Assembly (NCBI GenBank): GCA_948567375.1
Contig: OX419756.1
Span: 12,095,001 to 12,159,000 of the forward strand
Direction of reading: 5' to 3'
DNA: 64,000 nucleotides
Source: Lunularia cruciata
Taxonomy: Eukaryota > Streptophyta > Marchantiopsida > Lunulariales > Lunulariaceae
Shown here: one piece after another, positions 49,282 through 62,439 of the stretch
Numbering within the stretch: the stretch's first letter is position 1
Layout: every line of letters begins with the position of its first letter
Notes under the pieces: model-generated
The model's database searches: none
Seen by the model: only the letters and a program-made list of their open reading frames with translations
What the model was told of the DNA's origin: nothing
Position numbers and translations under genes: made by a program

Positions 49282-49980
49282 GGATCTATGAGTTGTCCTA
49301 TCTCTCAATCAAGATGAACCTCTAATGGCTATTATGGTAGCGCACCATGGACTAAGAAGGCAAAGAACCTCAAATCCATTATACTTCTCCAAGGCTAACA
49401 CTCCAAGACTCAAGGCATTGCTCACTAGAGAACTCAATGAGGGAGAGATAGTTGCAAATGAAAAGGATGATAAGTACCTCCTCACCCCTATTTTATATAC
49501 TTATGAAATAGTTACGCACCAAAGTTACTAATTATTGGAGTAACTTAAGTTACTAGGCTAAAAGTCAAATAAAATCTAAGTCTAAAGGAATATTTGTTCT
49601 TATAGGAATATTCTCCTAATCATGTGGTCTTATCTTGACCCAACTACTAAGTCAAGGATTCCTTCACATGGGCTTTCCTTGGACTATAGAAGAATCCAAA
49701 CAAAAAGACTTGTGGGTCCAAGAGTTCTTAACTCTTTCCTCAAAGCCAAACATCTAAGAATAATACCAAGTCAATACACTAGAATCCAAAATAGTGGTGC
49801 TTATCTTTTCCACTTCCTCTAAAGTAAGGTCTCCTTTATCTTAGTTATGATTAAATTTAGCTAATCATGATTAATGTAGAACAATCATTTATCTCTATAT
49901 AAATAATATCTCTCAAGTTCTTATAATACCAAACTAAACATCACAATACTACATGCATGCACAAATGGGTATTACGTATC
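49282..49980 (+). mobile_element. 689-bp insertion in B, probably a solo LTR of a fourth family
   Basis: Element A lacks 49287-49975. Flanks are GGATC and GTATC, a 5-bp duplication with one mismatch. CTATATAAATA near 49898 looks like a TATA box followed by a short transcribed end. The ends are not clean TG...CA, so the class is uncertain. Strand is inferred from the TATA box. Confidence 0.6.
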
Positions 49981-50099
49981 AGACCATAACACATTGGCAA
50001 AGTGAGACAGATGACAAGTTTGCATGCATCTATCTTTCTATGTATATTTTTGAGGCCTTGGTGGTATCTCTCTCAACACATACAAGAGGAGTTGTTGAA

Positions 50100-50355
50100 G
50101 TCATAGATCTAAAGGATGGAGATATTTGTATATGTCAAAAAGATATTCATGATGATATCTTAGTGATGGATTATCTTTACATTGGTGTTGTGGGTGGTAC
50201 AACTGGTATCAAGAAGAGAGATTGGAGTGCATATACCTTCTTCATGTATGAGAGGATGGTAGAGTGCAAGTAGTACCACTTCCATCTCAAAGACCATAGT
50301 TGGTATGTCATGCTCATGAGAAGCTAGGACATTTTGGAGTAAAGCGTATATATAT
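50100..50355 (+). pseudogene. Integrase N-terminal remnant of element B
   Basis: Matches element A 22.35-22.61 kb (VMDYLYIGVVGGTTG; AHEKLGHFGVKR). It stops near 50355, where N2 begins. The matching catalytic core (A 22.62-23.37 kb) is absent. Confidence 0.7.
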
Positions 50356-50789
50356 TTTCTCCTATCATAATGTTGGATGCATATATAGCTAACTTGATTG
50401 GATGATTTAGTTCATACCATTTCAAAATTGCTGCATGTAGTTATCCATCTTTCAATTCTTATGTGATTCCCTACATCCACTTCTTCCCCTTCCCACATAG
50501 TATTGTTAGAGGCTGTGCAACCTTGGAGAAGTCATTGAAAAATTGATGATAGAACCCAATCAATCTCAAGAAACTCTTGAACCAAGTTTGATCTTCTAGA
50601 GCACCCCATTTTTGAATGACCTCTATTTTACCTATGTATACTTGGATACCTTCTGCACTTGTCTATGCTCCAAGTAATCTACTTCAGACTTGCCAAACTT
50701 GCACTTTGAGACTTTGGCATACAACTAGTTCTTCATAGAATTTGGAAAACTTCTTGTATATGCTGATTGTGCTCCTTCATTGTCCTATT

Positions 50790-51130
50790 TTAGACTAAGA
50801 TGTCATCAAGGAAAATGATAATAGACTTATTTAAATATGGATGAAATAAATCATTCATCAAACTCATGAAAGTGGCTAGTGTGTTGGTGAGGCCAAATGG
50901 CATCACTAAGTACTCAAAGTGACCATACTTTGCTTGAAAGGCAATTTTGTGTATATCTTGCTCTAGGATTTTGATTTGGTTATAATTACTTATAATTACT
51001 CCGTGAATCAAGTTTGGTGAAATGTTTTGCTCCATTTAGTTGATCAAATAGATCATTTATGCAACATAATGGGTATTTTTTCTTCACTATTTGTTGATTT
51101 AGGCTTTGGTAGTCAATGCACATGCACATT
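50790..51130 (-). pseudogene. Reverse transcriptase remnant of N2
   Basis: KIAFQAKYGHFEYLVMPFGL followed by IIIFLDDILV gives the palm motifs of a gypsy RT. The upstream part (to 51130) is in other frames. Confidence 0.88.
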
Positions 51131-52071
51131 GTACCATCTTTCTTCTTCACAAACAAGACAAGTGTCCCATATGGTGATATGTTAGGTTGGATAAACCCTT
51201 TCTATAGCATATCTTCAATTTAAGCCTTGTACTCCTCCAACTCAAGAGGTGATAGTCAATATGGAGCCTTACAAGGAGGTGTCTTCTTAGTATTTAGTTT
51301 TATGATCTATACTTCATTTTTAGTTGTAATCCTAAGGGTAAATCATCAAGAAATATATTTTTAAACTCATTGATCTTATCTTTACAATTCTTGGAAATTT
51401 TTCCATTAAGTTGTGCACTATTGACTTCCCTTATGAGACCCATGAAACATCTATATATTTTTATTGATAATTATTGTCCCTATAACATAAAGAGGCAATT
51501 TTTGTCTTTGCATTCTTTCTCTCTCTCCAATGATCTTCCATTGGCTAATTTTCATTATTTTCTTTTTCTCCAATCTATGGTGGGGTTGTAGTGTTTGATC
51601 CATGGCATACTTAAGATCACATCATAAAAAATTAACTATATCACTTGCTATTCAATTTCTTCCTAAGAGAGTGTTACCTTTCTAAATAGCAACTCAATCC
51701 TTTATGTTTGATCATTAAGTAACTCTGCTTTTTCATTCTCATCCTTCTCAATTCATTCTCTAACCTTATTGCAATAGAGCAAGAAAAAAATTCTTTGTTG
51801 TTCTAGGGTCTATCAAACCTCTCAACTGATTGGCTTTAATGACTCCATTTACAATCATAAGTTGTGAGTTTGTCTTCCTCAACCTTTGCACACTTGTCCT
51901 CTTCTACCTCTCACCTTTACTCCTCCATTGAGCCATTAAGGCTACAAGGTACATTTATTGGAAATCTTTATTTTCTAATGTGATTTTAGCATCCTCCTCT
52001 TTGATTTGTCTATCCAAGTTGTTCAAAGGTTGCCTGCATGGAGGCCAAGAGCCACTAAGAAGGCAAGCACA

Positions 52072-52680
52072 ACAATTGATAGTTATGTGCCCAACTTGGC
52101 CACAATTGTAACAATATCACTCTACTTGAGCCCCTTCCCTCATATGACTCCATCTCTCATTTCTTTGACCTGTCCCTATTCTCCTTGGAGCTATCGTGCT
52201 CCTTGGTCTCAAAAACAAATATTGCTCACTTTTATATGAATTGGTCCACCAAAGTGTGGCTTTTCAACCTTATAATGTTATGTTAGGACTACATGTTCAC
52301 CTCCTCCAAGCACTCCTACTATTCTTCAAGCACATGCAATGGCTTCAAAAATAGTGCAAGGATTTGTACCATTATCTCTTGGTAAATTTTCTCTATTAAT
52401 CCATGTTTGAAATGATCAAGAGCTTCTATTAGACTCATATCCATTATCAGATCTATAGATTGAGAAATGCTTCCATGTACTCTTATGTGTTGTTCTTTTG
52501 CTTCAACTCCAAGCCATCTACAAGAATCCAATGATTGGAAATTCTTCAACATCTCTTCTTGCATTGGCATCCAAGTGATTTCTCTTCCTTCTGCCAACAT
52601 CAATTGTTCCCAAGCATCATACCATATGAAGGTTTTGTCAATTAGGTACCCACACCCAAAAATGGCTACAAAATGATTGG
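52072..52680 (-). pseudogene. gag of N2 with zinc knuckle
   Basis: The frame 52319-52603 has gag-like MSLIEALDHFKHGLIEKIYQ. The knuckle at 52072-52113 is CYNCGQVGHITINC (C-x2-C-x4-H-x4-C). Confidence 0.75.
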
Positions 52681-53599
52681 TGATCTCAGTTGTAAATAGT
52701 CAAAAGTATCAATTCATTCTTGAAATCCAAAAAATTTTCCAATACTCCCATGGAATGCTGTTCCTTGTAAGGCTTGATGTTGCACATCTTCATTCATAGT
52801 AACAATGTGGCTTCATTGTTGATTAGAGTTGGTTTCATCAGCATGAGTGACTTTTTAGGTACTCCAATTGATTCCTTTTTTACATTACATGATTATTCCT
52901 AAAGGTACAAACTTGACTTTGTAATGCCTCCATTGTCATCTTGATCTCCCACAACTCATTCAACATCCCTTGTATCCTTGCATCAGATCTTGCAACTATG
53001 GCTCTATAATTCATACATATAGTAAATGCTCAATTATAACTTCCTACTTCAATAGAGAGTTGATATGATCACTCAAGAAGGGGCATAGATAATTTGAACT
53101 ACCATTGGGACCTCAAAAGCTATCACTTGTTGATAATATTCCTCATTGAAATTGTGGACTACAAAATCCCTAAACATCACTTTGGTCTACTACATAATGG
53201 AACTCTATTGGAGTGTTGAAAGGTAGAGGATTTGGTAGATTCAGATCCATGGCATCATAAAAAATATAAATTATTAAATCATACTCTTTATCATATATCA
53301 CCAGAGGTAAAATCATAGCGTTTGGTGAATTCATTACTATGTCCATAAACTTTGCTCCAAAATGGTAAATGAGATATACTCTCACTTGCTTACACTAGAT
53401 GTACATAATCTTGATGTGGAATAGATTTAAGAAAAGAAAAAAAAGGTGTAAGAAATTGTCCTCTAAGAGCGTCCATCCCATCCTCTCTCCAAAATACCTC
53501 TACTTTATTGATTGCACTACTTTTTCTCCCCTCAAAATTACTCAATTGTAATAGCCCATGTTCCTCCAAGAGGGATCCACTCACTTGGATTACAACACC

Positions 53600-53612
53600 T
53601 ACTCTGATACCA
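53600..53612 (-). other. Primer-binding site of N2
   Basis: The minus strand reads TGGTATCAGAGTA beside the LTR, matching initiator tRNA-Met except near its end. Confidence 0.85.
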
Positions 53613-53613
53613 T

Positions 53614-54193
53614 TGTCATATTATGAGGACAAGAGAAACCAAGAAAATCATAAGAGAAGGAACACAAGTCTTCATCACTCAAAACTTTGATGTACCAAAA
53701 GATCACATTATCTTTATTATATAGCAAAGAGGATCCACTCAAAGGGAGCTACACCCTTGGATCAAATATATGGATTGGTGATATGTCAATAAACTCTACA
53801 TTTAGATCATTTGCATGGATTGATGACATGTCAATCTTTTCCCAATTTGGTTAGTTAACCATGTTTGACCAAAGGGAATCTTTGGTGAAACTTCCTATAA
53901 GAAGTTTAAAATAGCATGGGTGAGGTATTGTTAGAAATCTCTTGATGAGATAAACTATGAGTGAGAAGGCAATGCTTTCTCCTTTTCACTTTTCAAGGCC
54001 TAATTCATATGTTTAGGCCTCCAAAATTAACTATGAAGTTTTCATGGTGTTTTTGGCCTCTACTCTATTATTGGAGGTACTCTTTTGGTGATATCTCTAT
54101 CTGATCTATTTAGATTATCATATATAACATCACTCAAGATATTACCAAACCAATTTCCACCTCTAGATAATATGTCTAGCTAATGGTATTACA
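53614..54193 (-). repeat. 5' LTR of N2
   Basis: 580 bp, TGTCAT...TATTACA (plus-strand reading). Similar to the solo LTRs at 40453 and 54666, but more diverged. Confidence 0.85.
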
Positions 54194-54650
54194 CATAGAG
54201 ATATTTTACATTATGCTACTATTTCAGGAGGAGGTTATAGACACTCAATCCGTCAATTTCATCCATGTGATTATATATCTACAATAGATTGCACCAATGA
54301 TACTTGATATTACTACAAGCTTTAGTATCTTGAGATTGCATGAGGTTTTGCCTTCTAGAGTCCTCATGTTGGAAGGATGTGATGTTGTTTGGAAGGATCA
54401 TATGCGTAATTATGCATTTTCCACCTCCCAAACATTGATGGCACTTTGGACCCAAGTTTGGCACTTGTACATGCATGCTTACGTTGTATGTTATCTGGCT
54501 CTTCTGGTGAAGCTAATACTATGTTTGTGTGTGATAGTTGTTTGAGAGGATGGCATATGGTATGTTGACTCCTTTTCTCAAGATGGTTACTCAAGGATAG
54601 TGGTTATGTCCTAGATGTACTTGACCTATAGCTAGTTCACACTTTATGTG
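54194..54650 (+). pseudogene. PHD finger and 3' pol of element B
   Basis: Resumes at sequence equal to A 23.37 kb. The PHD finger is at about 54485-54618: RCMLS, VCDSCLRGWHMVC, then after a 1-nt deletion TAG-W-LCPRC. It keeps two cysteines lost in element A but has lost another (Ser for Cys). Confidence 0.75.
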
Positions 54651-54660
54651 ATGTAAATTA

Positions 54661-55372
54661 TATATTGTAATATTAATAGCTAAATAGATAATCTGGAGAT
54701 GAAATTTGGTTTGCCAAAATATGGAAGGATGTTATACATGATGGACTTAGTAGATCATCCAGAGGTATCACCAAAAGAGTACTTCCACTGATAAGCCAAA
54801 AATCAAAACTAATATGCTTGGAAACTTTATCAATAGCTAGGCATATGATCTAGAGATGAAACTTAGGGTGGTAATATCTAGAAGTATGTTACACATAATG
54901 GAGAAAGTAGATCAGATAGAGCTATCACCAAAAGATCACTTCTACTAATAGAGCAAAAGCCAAAATAGGCCTGAAAACTTTAGAGGCAATTTTAGAGGCC
55001 TAAATGGATGAAAGGCTAGCCTTCCTTCCCCTCTAGCTTTTCTCACCAAGAGCTTTCCAATGGTACCTCACCCATGTGATTCTGAGCTTCCTACAAGAAG
55101 ATTCCCTAAAAGATCCCCTTGGTAAAAGCATGTTTACACCAACCAAATGGGACCAAGACTAACATGTCACCCATCCAAGCAAGTAATCTAAGGATGGAGC
55201 TCACTGACAGGTCACCTATCCATGTACCTAATCCCATGGTGAAGCTTCCTTGGAGGAAATCCTATTTGGCTATATAACAAAGAGAAGGTGCTCCTTTGGA
55301 GCATCAGGAGTTTGAGTGTGGAATTTGTGTTTTCTCTATTATGTTTCTCTATCCTTGGAATATTACACATAT
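54661..55372 (+). mobile_element. Solo LTR of the third gypsy family in B
   Basis: 702 bp at 54666-55367, TGTAAT...ATTACA, flanked by TATAT and CATAT (one mismatch). Reverse complement of the 40453-41191 type. Confidence 0.85.
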
Positions 55373-55485
55373 AGGTAGCTAACAATGAGGGTCTCCTTAT
55401 CTTTGCCTACCATAAGGTATATCACATACTTTGAGTAGATGGCTATTTGGAGTTAGAGGGACCTAACCTCTAGCTAGGAGGATGA

Positions 55486-56137
55486 TTGTGGAACTTTGGT
55501 ATTCATGCATGACTTATGTGTGAGCAATGCTTCTATATTATATGATGTTTACAACAATGTTTGTTGTGTAGTGATGTATATATGCACAATAGCTATCATT
55601 GCACTTGAAGCTAATTTGCTTGGACATTGGAGTGATAGTGTTGGTAGTCCTAGTATTTTGATAGTTACTCATGGACTACTTTTTGGCGGTCGGATTTCAT
55701 ATTATAACTATTCATCACATGGTGCGATCCATTGTTACTTGCACTGTTCACATTGTTGGATGTGCAATCATTGGCATTGTTAAGGTTGGAGACCTAAGTT
55801 GAGCAGAGGAATATACTTTTGAAGTGCAACTATAGAGAGCTCACTACTTTGATATTGAGAGTTTGAGTTCATGGCTATGGTGGATAGAGGCCAACAAGTA
55901 TCACCTAGAATCTCTTAGTAAGAGTGGATATGGCTGGACTATAATCAATGCATGATTATTGGCAGATTATTGAGTGATCAAGTATAGATCTGATTTGATT
56001 ATGATTTGAATGGAAGAATGAACTAACTGTTGTGACACTTTAGAGTTCATGTATGACTTATGTGTGAGTTGTGTTTCTATAGTGTATGATGTTGAGAGCA
56101 ATGTATGTTATGTAGTGATGTATATATGCAAAACATA
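55486..56137 (+). repeat. Right end of element B (R1, LTR, R2)
   Basis: Aligns with 23970-24636 of element A, including the doubled about 110-bp block. Confidence 0.75.
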
Positions 56138-56243
56138 GTTTATAATGTCATATGTTATATAATCTCTATCATAATAGTAATATACAATCCTTTTTGCTAT
56201 AAATATATAAAATTTCATTAGAAGAGATCAATGATCTCTCGTA

Positions 56244-56759
56244 TACCTTGTAAAAAACCGAGGAGAGAAATACAAAAATAAAAGATCAAAGTGAAATATC
56301 ACATTGGGATTCTAAAAGGAGAGAAACTTCAAATGCCTAGCATGAGCTTGGGCTTTAGTATTTATAGGGAAGCATACGAGCCTCTTGAAAACTTCTCAAG
56401 AAACTTACTAAAAGCCATTTTCTTTGAGTACAAGCCAAACTAATATGGTAGCTTCCAAAGAAGCTTTTTTCTAAAAGCCGCTTGGCGTGCAAACTAAGCT
56501 ACTTGGGAAATTTCCAAAGAAGTTTCTTTCAATAGGCCGCCTACTTGAAATGCAAGGTAATTTAGAAAGGAAGTTTCCCAAGAAGCTTCCTCCTAGAGTT
56601 ACCATTTGGCATACACATTACCCAATACCAAGTGGAAGGTATCAAGTAGGTTCTTAGATGCTTCTAGAAATATTCTTATAATTGTTGGCTAATTTGGCCT
56701 ATTTGTTACTTTGTTGGTCTTGACTAACTCATCGAACAACTCCATTTTGTTACATATCT
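56244..56759 (-). mobile_element. Old solo LTR of the N1 family
   Basis: 506 bp at 56249-56754, TGTAAAAAACCG...TGTTACA, flanked by TACCT and TATCT (one mismatch). TATAAATA (minus strand) is at 56359-56366. More diverged than the other three family members. Confidence 0.85.
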
Positions 56760-59570
56760 TAAGTTTTATAAAGATTGATTGATCAAAATAATTTCTTTAT
56801 AATAAATTCACTAATTTTTACTGTTTGTCCAATATATAGACCACCTTTCAAGAGTGTGTGTTATCTACCTATTTGATAAATATCACTCAATAGCAATATT
56901 CTTCTTTAGGATTTTGGAAATCTATTAATATTATAAATATTATATTCTTTAGTTTTTTATTAATATCTAAGTTAAATTAATTAAATATATATTTTTCATA
57001 ATATTAATAATTCATTCAAATCTAGATTTCATATTTCTTATAGCTAATATTAGCTATAACATATAAAATACTTTGGTAGTGGAGAACATTTTCCATTTGA
57101 CTATCTTTAGAATAAACTTTTGGATACATGTGTTATTGTTATTTTTATCCCAATCATTTCCAAGTCTTTGAGAGTTAACTTACTTCTTTAATTTATATGT
57201 AATGTATTTTAAGCATTATAACTACACAAGGTAAAAAGATGTACCTTAATTGTTCAAAATGTGTCAAAGGCAAGACATGAAAAAATATCAATATCTTCCT
57301 TAATATATTATATATTAGGATTTTTTAAGAAGAAAATTTCTATATTTATAACTTTTATTTATGTTTCCAACTTTTGTCCATTATTTTTGGTTGATTTAAA
57401 TAAGAGGTACCTTTTTCACAAGCATTTCTTCTTAATTTAATCCTCTCTTAAAGTCCACTAACAATATGGAATGCACACTTATACACACTTATGTTGTACC
57501 TATCAAGTATATATATCTACATAACATCCACTACACCTCTACCATTACTATGTAAGTAAGCGCTAACTTATCCTTTTCTTGGTCTTTTTCTTATCTCATT
57601 ATTGTAAAGCTAAATATAGTTTTCAATGAAAGCAAACAAAAATTCTATTAGCTCACTCAACATCTCTAAATCCCTTTGATATTATATCATAGAGGACTTT
57701 CAAATTTACGTCCTTGTAATATGAAAGAGTCTTTTTCATAATAAGAAAAGCTAAATATTCAAGGAATTATGGTTACTCATTTTGAAGGCTAATATATACA
57801 TTCTCTTGTTTAACTTAAAAACCCTTTTTCTGCATGGAGGTTATTAAAATGGAAAATCTAAATGTGTAAATTAAATAAGATAATAATAATTAATATTATT
57901 ATCATTACAATTATTAAACCCATATATTGTTGATGTGTAATTTATGACAAACATCCAACTAGCAAGTGAATCCAATATATCTCTTTGGAAGAAATAATAT
58001 GCAATTATTAAAGAGAATTAACTTGACTTAAATAGAAGTGAGATTTTCAAAGTATGTATTAAAGTATGAATCATGTCATTAAAATAAGTTTTCCATGACA
58101 TAGAATACATCTAAATGATGTAAGATTACTATATGAAAGTTAGATTTAGAAAAAATATTTTTTAACTTTGACTTTGAATGAACTTAATTAAACAAGATAA
58201 ATTGCTTTAGTAGATTGCAAAAATCTCCTCAAAACATTCAGCAAAGATATAGCTAGAAAGAAATGTACAATAAAATGTGGTGAAATTTTTCATCATTGAT
58301 TGAAATACTTATTAAAGAGGTTCATATTATTTACTAAAGATGGTGTATGAAGAATTTCTGTAGATTTTTGTTTAGAGTTATAAAATAGAACTATTCTTCC
58401 ATATTTGACAAGAATGCAACAAGATTTAAGATAGTGGAATAGAGAATTTCTGCAATGAGATCATGTCAAGGAAAAAGGGAAAAGAAAGTTATAGATAATC
58501 AAATTCAATTATCCAAGTATTCCTTTAATTGATATTAAGAGTATAAGATTCTCATATGTTTAAGGATTAGCATAACTAAGATAATCAATATTATTAAGAT
58601 TAATTATAATATAAATCATTCTTTAAAATCTTATCATGATAAAGAATTTGATTATGAGTTATCATAATGAAATCTTTAAAAAATCATTTATGAGATTGTT
58701 TCCTATTTTAGCTTTGATTTTCTTCCATATATAGTTCAAGATTTGGAACTCTAATTTCTTTACACTAACATGTTATTGTTATATGTTGTTCTTGCTTGAG
58801 TACTTATTGTTGAAAATTTGAACTTGTAGTTGCTAGTCAAATTGACAAAACTAACCATCCAAGACCATCTATGTTGTGTTATTTAGAATTTAGTTTCTCT
58901 TCTTTTATAGTAAACTAAAAAACTACTAAATGCAAATATTATATCCAACAAAAAATCCATTCCTCAAACACTAGGGTTTCTAAAACTGGATCTTGTGAGA
59001 TAACTACATGTGAACAAGTCAAATCCATAAAGTTATTGTGAGTACTTCCTTGTAAACTATAGCAAAGATTAATTTATATGTGTCCATAACACTTTTTAAG
59101 AGGTATATATTACTAACCACTGATTTCATTATACAATAAATTCTGGATCAGCTTCCATATGATTATTGTCGAGTTAACATTAATATCTTTGATTGCGTTT
59201 TTCCTCTTTAACTATCTATAGAATAAAATTATATAGTTGATGTAGATATGTACGTTATGTGAATGTCTCTTCTGAGAATTTCTAGATCTTTGAGAGTTCA
59301 AACTAAACTCCTTACTTAAATAAAAAATATGCAATATATTTTTGAGGATTATATTACAAGGTGGGAATTTGTTTTCTAAATATTGAAAACGTTTTAAAAC
59401 CAATGCACACCAAGATATTAATATAGTTCATATTATACTGCATATTAGAGATATTTCAAAAAGGAAAATATTTTACATTGAATCCCCTCCAATATAGTAA
59501 TATACTTCTTAGTCTATAGCTTACTAGAAACATCTTGAAAAGAAAAACCTCTTATATTTGTAACTTTTGT
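56760..59570. other. Very AT-rich stretch without genes
   Basis: Only short frames. No repeat, RNA gene or coding sequence recognised. Confidence 0.5.
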
Positions 59571-59577
59571 AGTTGTT

Positions 59578-59755
59578 TGATTCAAAAGGAAGAAAAGGGG
59601 GACCGCGTAAAAAATACAAAGGATGGGAAGGCCCCAACAAGCGGTACAAGGGTGAGACAGAAAAGGTAAAATGGTGCTAAGCCCCAATAGAGTCAAATGA
59701 GAGATCTGCTCTACTGCACCTAAGATATCCAAGCTATGCAAGTCGTATAGTTGTT
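59578..59755 (-). mobile_element. 3' tail fragment of the non-LTR element
   Basis: The reverse complement matches the end of copy 2 (TTGGGGC-TAGC-CCA, then CTTCCCATCCTTTGTA). Confidence 0.6.
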
Positions 59756-59759
59756 TGAT

Positions 59760-61370
59760 TGCTATAAGTAAGAAGTATCTAGGTTTTCTTTTCTTTTACA
59801 ATCAATCTCTTTCTGAAATGACACTTAAAATATATAATTCAATTAAATATAAAATATTAATATTTTATAAATATATAATACAATCTATTCTTTTCTAAAA
59901 ATAAACCTACTATATGTTCTATACAACACGTAACTATGATTGAGCAACTTGATCTATTTGTTGCATCATATTTGATATAATAAAGGTTTCTTGACTCATT
60001 AAAATTTTTACATCCTTATGGTATTGATATTCAAATCTTGGAATATGAAGATTTAAAATTCCTTGTATTCAAAAGAAACATGTAATATTCTCTCACCATT
60101 GTGAACTTTTATTGTAGGACAAAACTATAAACAAGACACATGATTACTTTTTAAGGATAATTTGAGTATTTTGGTTTGACATTATAAACATCCATTATAA
60201 AAATTTTATATAAATTTTACTATAATATAAAATATATTTTTGTATATTACACTAGATAAAGATATCAACAAGGAAGTGGATCTAAGATGTTATGATAAAG
60301 AAACACTTTTCCATACTTAGATAAATTTATTTTTTATCTGAACATGAGAAATTCTTCAAATTACTTGTAAAAAGAAGGATCCTTCTATTCTAGATAGTAC
60401 ATCATGGCATAGTTTACATCTTTTAGACATAAAGACTATTGTACAAAAGTGAGATTTACCAAATTTTTTTTTAAAAGGTGGACCTAAGGATGAACTTAAG
60501 TAAACATGGTGGATAGAGATTGAAAACCTTAAAACCCTTCTCGAGATATTAAACAAAGACATTCCTAAAAGATATTCCAATAAGATATATTGAGCTCTTT
60601 TGGTTTTCTATTTTTTGGTATTTATCAAATTGATATAGAATATCTAAATGATAAAGTAGTGTTGAGAAATTGCACAAATCCACTAGCTTAGAGTTATATA
60701 TAACATATAATTATATCATCTATGATTCAAATTTTTTTGGATAAATTTGTCCACTTACTTAAACTTATATATCTACTTTTTAACCTTATTTTATTGAAAC
60801 AATAATAATATTATTAATAGATATTTTATATTTTCATAATTTAGACTAAGAGTTTAACTTGATGATAAGACTTTATTTTCTTATTAAAAAAAATCCTTTT
60901 GCACTAGTATGAGAGAAAGCATTCACACCTTTCCATATTGATTGTAGTTATCATACCAAACAATATTTATAAGAGATCTATGCAATGTGAAACAAGAGAA
61001 ATAGTACAAGAGTTGAGGATTGAAAAACTATACACATTATAAATATATAAAATATTATAGATATTTATTATTATTTAGTCTTAATTATAAAAATATTTAT
61101 ATTTATGTTTATGTGGAAATTATCACAAGATTTAATTTTCTTTTTTATCTACTTGTTTATTTTGAAACACTTCATGAGTTAAGTGTAGAGGAATTATTAA
61201 TGAAAATTACATAAAATAAAATAAATATTTCAACTTTACAAACATGCAAAGGATCCTCTAAGATTACATGCAATGCATCTCTTGTTGAAGGAAGAAGGAT
61301 TCAAACTGATGCAAAGAAAAGCTCCCCGGTACATTGTTTAGCCTTCCCATATATGAGCAACTACTATACA
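59760..61370. other. AT-rich stretch without genes
   Basis: Short chance frames only. Nothing recognised. Confidence 0.5.
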
Positions 61371-61379
61371 TATGAAGAA

Positions 61380-61720
61380 CAAGTAGGATGTGAAGACCCA
61401 TCAAGCCGTACAAGGAAAAGATAAAAGGGAGTAACATGGGGCCAAGCCCCAATAGTATTGGTAAGAGGAATCTACCTTATAACACCTAAAATATTTGAGT
61501 TATGCAAGTAATATGGCATACAAACAACATGAGCATACAAAGAAGCATCATCTTGTGTGATTGCTCTCTGATGGATTGCACTAATCAATGTTCTCTATAG
61601 AGCAATGGATACTGCTGTCTAAAATATGTTGTGAAATATGAAAGTGAGAGTGATACTCTTGTTGTCTAGAATGATATGCCCTTGCGCACTTTGTGACAAA
61701 GGTGTATGGTGATGCTGGAC
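61380..61720 (-). mobile_element. 3' fragment of the non-LTR element
   Basis: The reverse complement aligns with about 13490-13760 of copy 2, including CACTCTCACTTTCATA, the GCTCTATGGAGA-like block and TTGGGGCTTGGCCCCA. Confidence 0.6.
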
Positions 61721-61789
61721 ATGCTGGCATCTACATCGACTCTTGATATATGCTGGATTGTCCTTGTGTATGCAGACCAGGAACAAAAT

Positions 61790-61900
61790 GAAAGAAAGCA
61801 GACCTCATAGAACACAAGAAGGATGGGAAAACTCCATCAAGTCGGACAAGGCAGAGACAAAAGAGGTAGAATAGGGCTAGGCACCAAAACTAAAAGCTAA
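61790..61900 (-). mobile_element. 3' tail fragment of the non-LTR element
   Basis: The reverse complement carries CTTGATGGAGTTTTCCCATC and then CTTCTTGTGTTCTATG, the tail of copy 2, truncated upstream. Confidence 0.6.
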
Positions 61901-62439
61901 ACTAAAAGCTTCAATAGAGATATGAGAAACTTGCATTTGTACATCTCCCAATTGCTTCAAGCTTTGATTGCCTTGAAGACTAGTCTCTTTACTTTTGCGG
62001 TCCTATCCAACTTGGAGATCTAGACTATCAAGTTCAATAGGCCAGTCATTAGATTGTCTGGTTATCCCTCGGACCAAGTGGTCCTCTTCATTGAGCAACA
62101 AGCATTATTAATAATGGATAACCTTTTAGATTTCAATATTTCATTATTTACAATCTATTTTACATATATTAACATTTTTTCACATTTCAAAATTTTAGGG
62201 AATTCTTTTTTTTCAAGTCTATTTTAACTTGTATTAGGAAGCTTTCATTCTAGAAAATGAAATCACATATCTTGAAAAGATTATACTTGTTTTGAGATGC
62301 CAAAAGACGTAGATGACCATTATGAACAACACACATTTTGCAAAATATGTTGTTCATGACTTATGACTGGACTAAACCGTTATGATTTGCATTGTTCTGA
62401 TGTTTGTCTTAGGTGTAATAGTGCAGATTTCTAATATCT

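Larger units (their letters stand above)
50360..54193 (-). mobile_element. Ty3/gypsy element N2, truncated, nested in B
   Basis: The 5' LTR (53614-54193) is followed, reading leftwards, by a primer-binding site, gag with zinc knuckle, and RT. The rest of pol and the 3' LTR are missing. The left breakpoint also removed about 0.75 kb of B. Many stops. Confidence 0.85.
36530..56137 (+). mobile_element. Ty3/gypsy retrotransposon B (same family as A), broken by nested insertions
   Basis: Segments 36.53-38.14, 44.45-49.29, 49.98-50.36, 54.19-54.67 and 55.37-56.14 kb align in order with 15.75-24.64 kb of element A. Its left end (including the 5' LTR) is missing. Interruptions are N1 (38143-44450), a 689-bp insert (49287-49975), N2 (about 50360-54193, which replaces most of the integrase core) and a solo LTR (54666-55367). 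The family order gag, knuckles, protease, RT, RNase H, integrase, PHD is retained. Confidence 0.9.
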
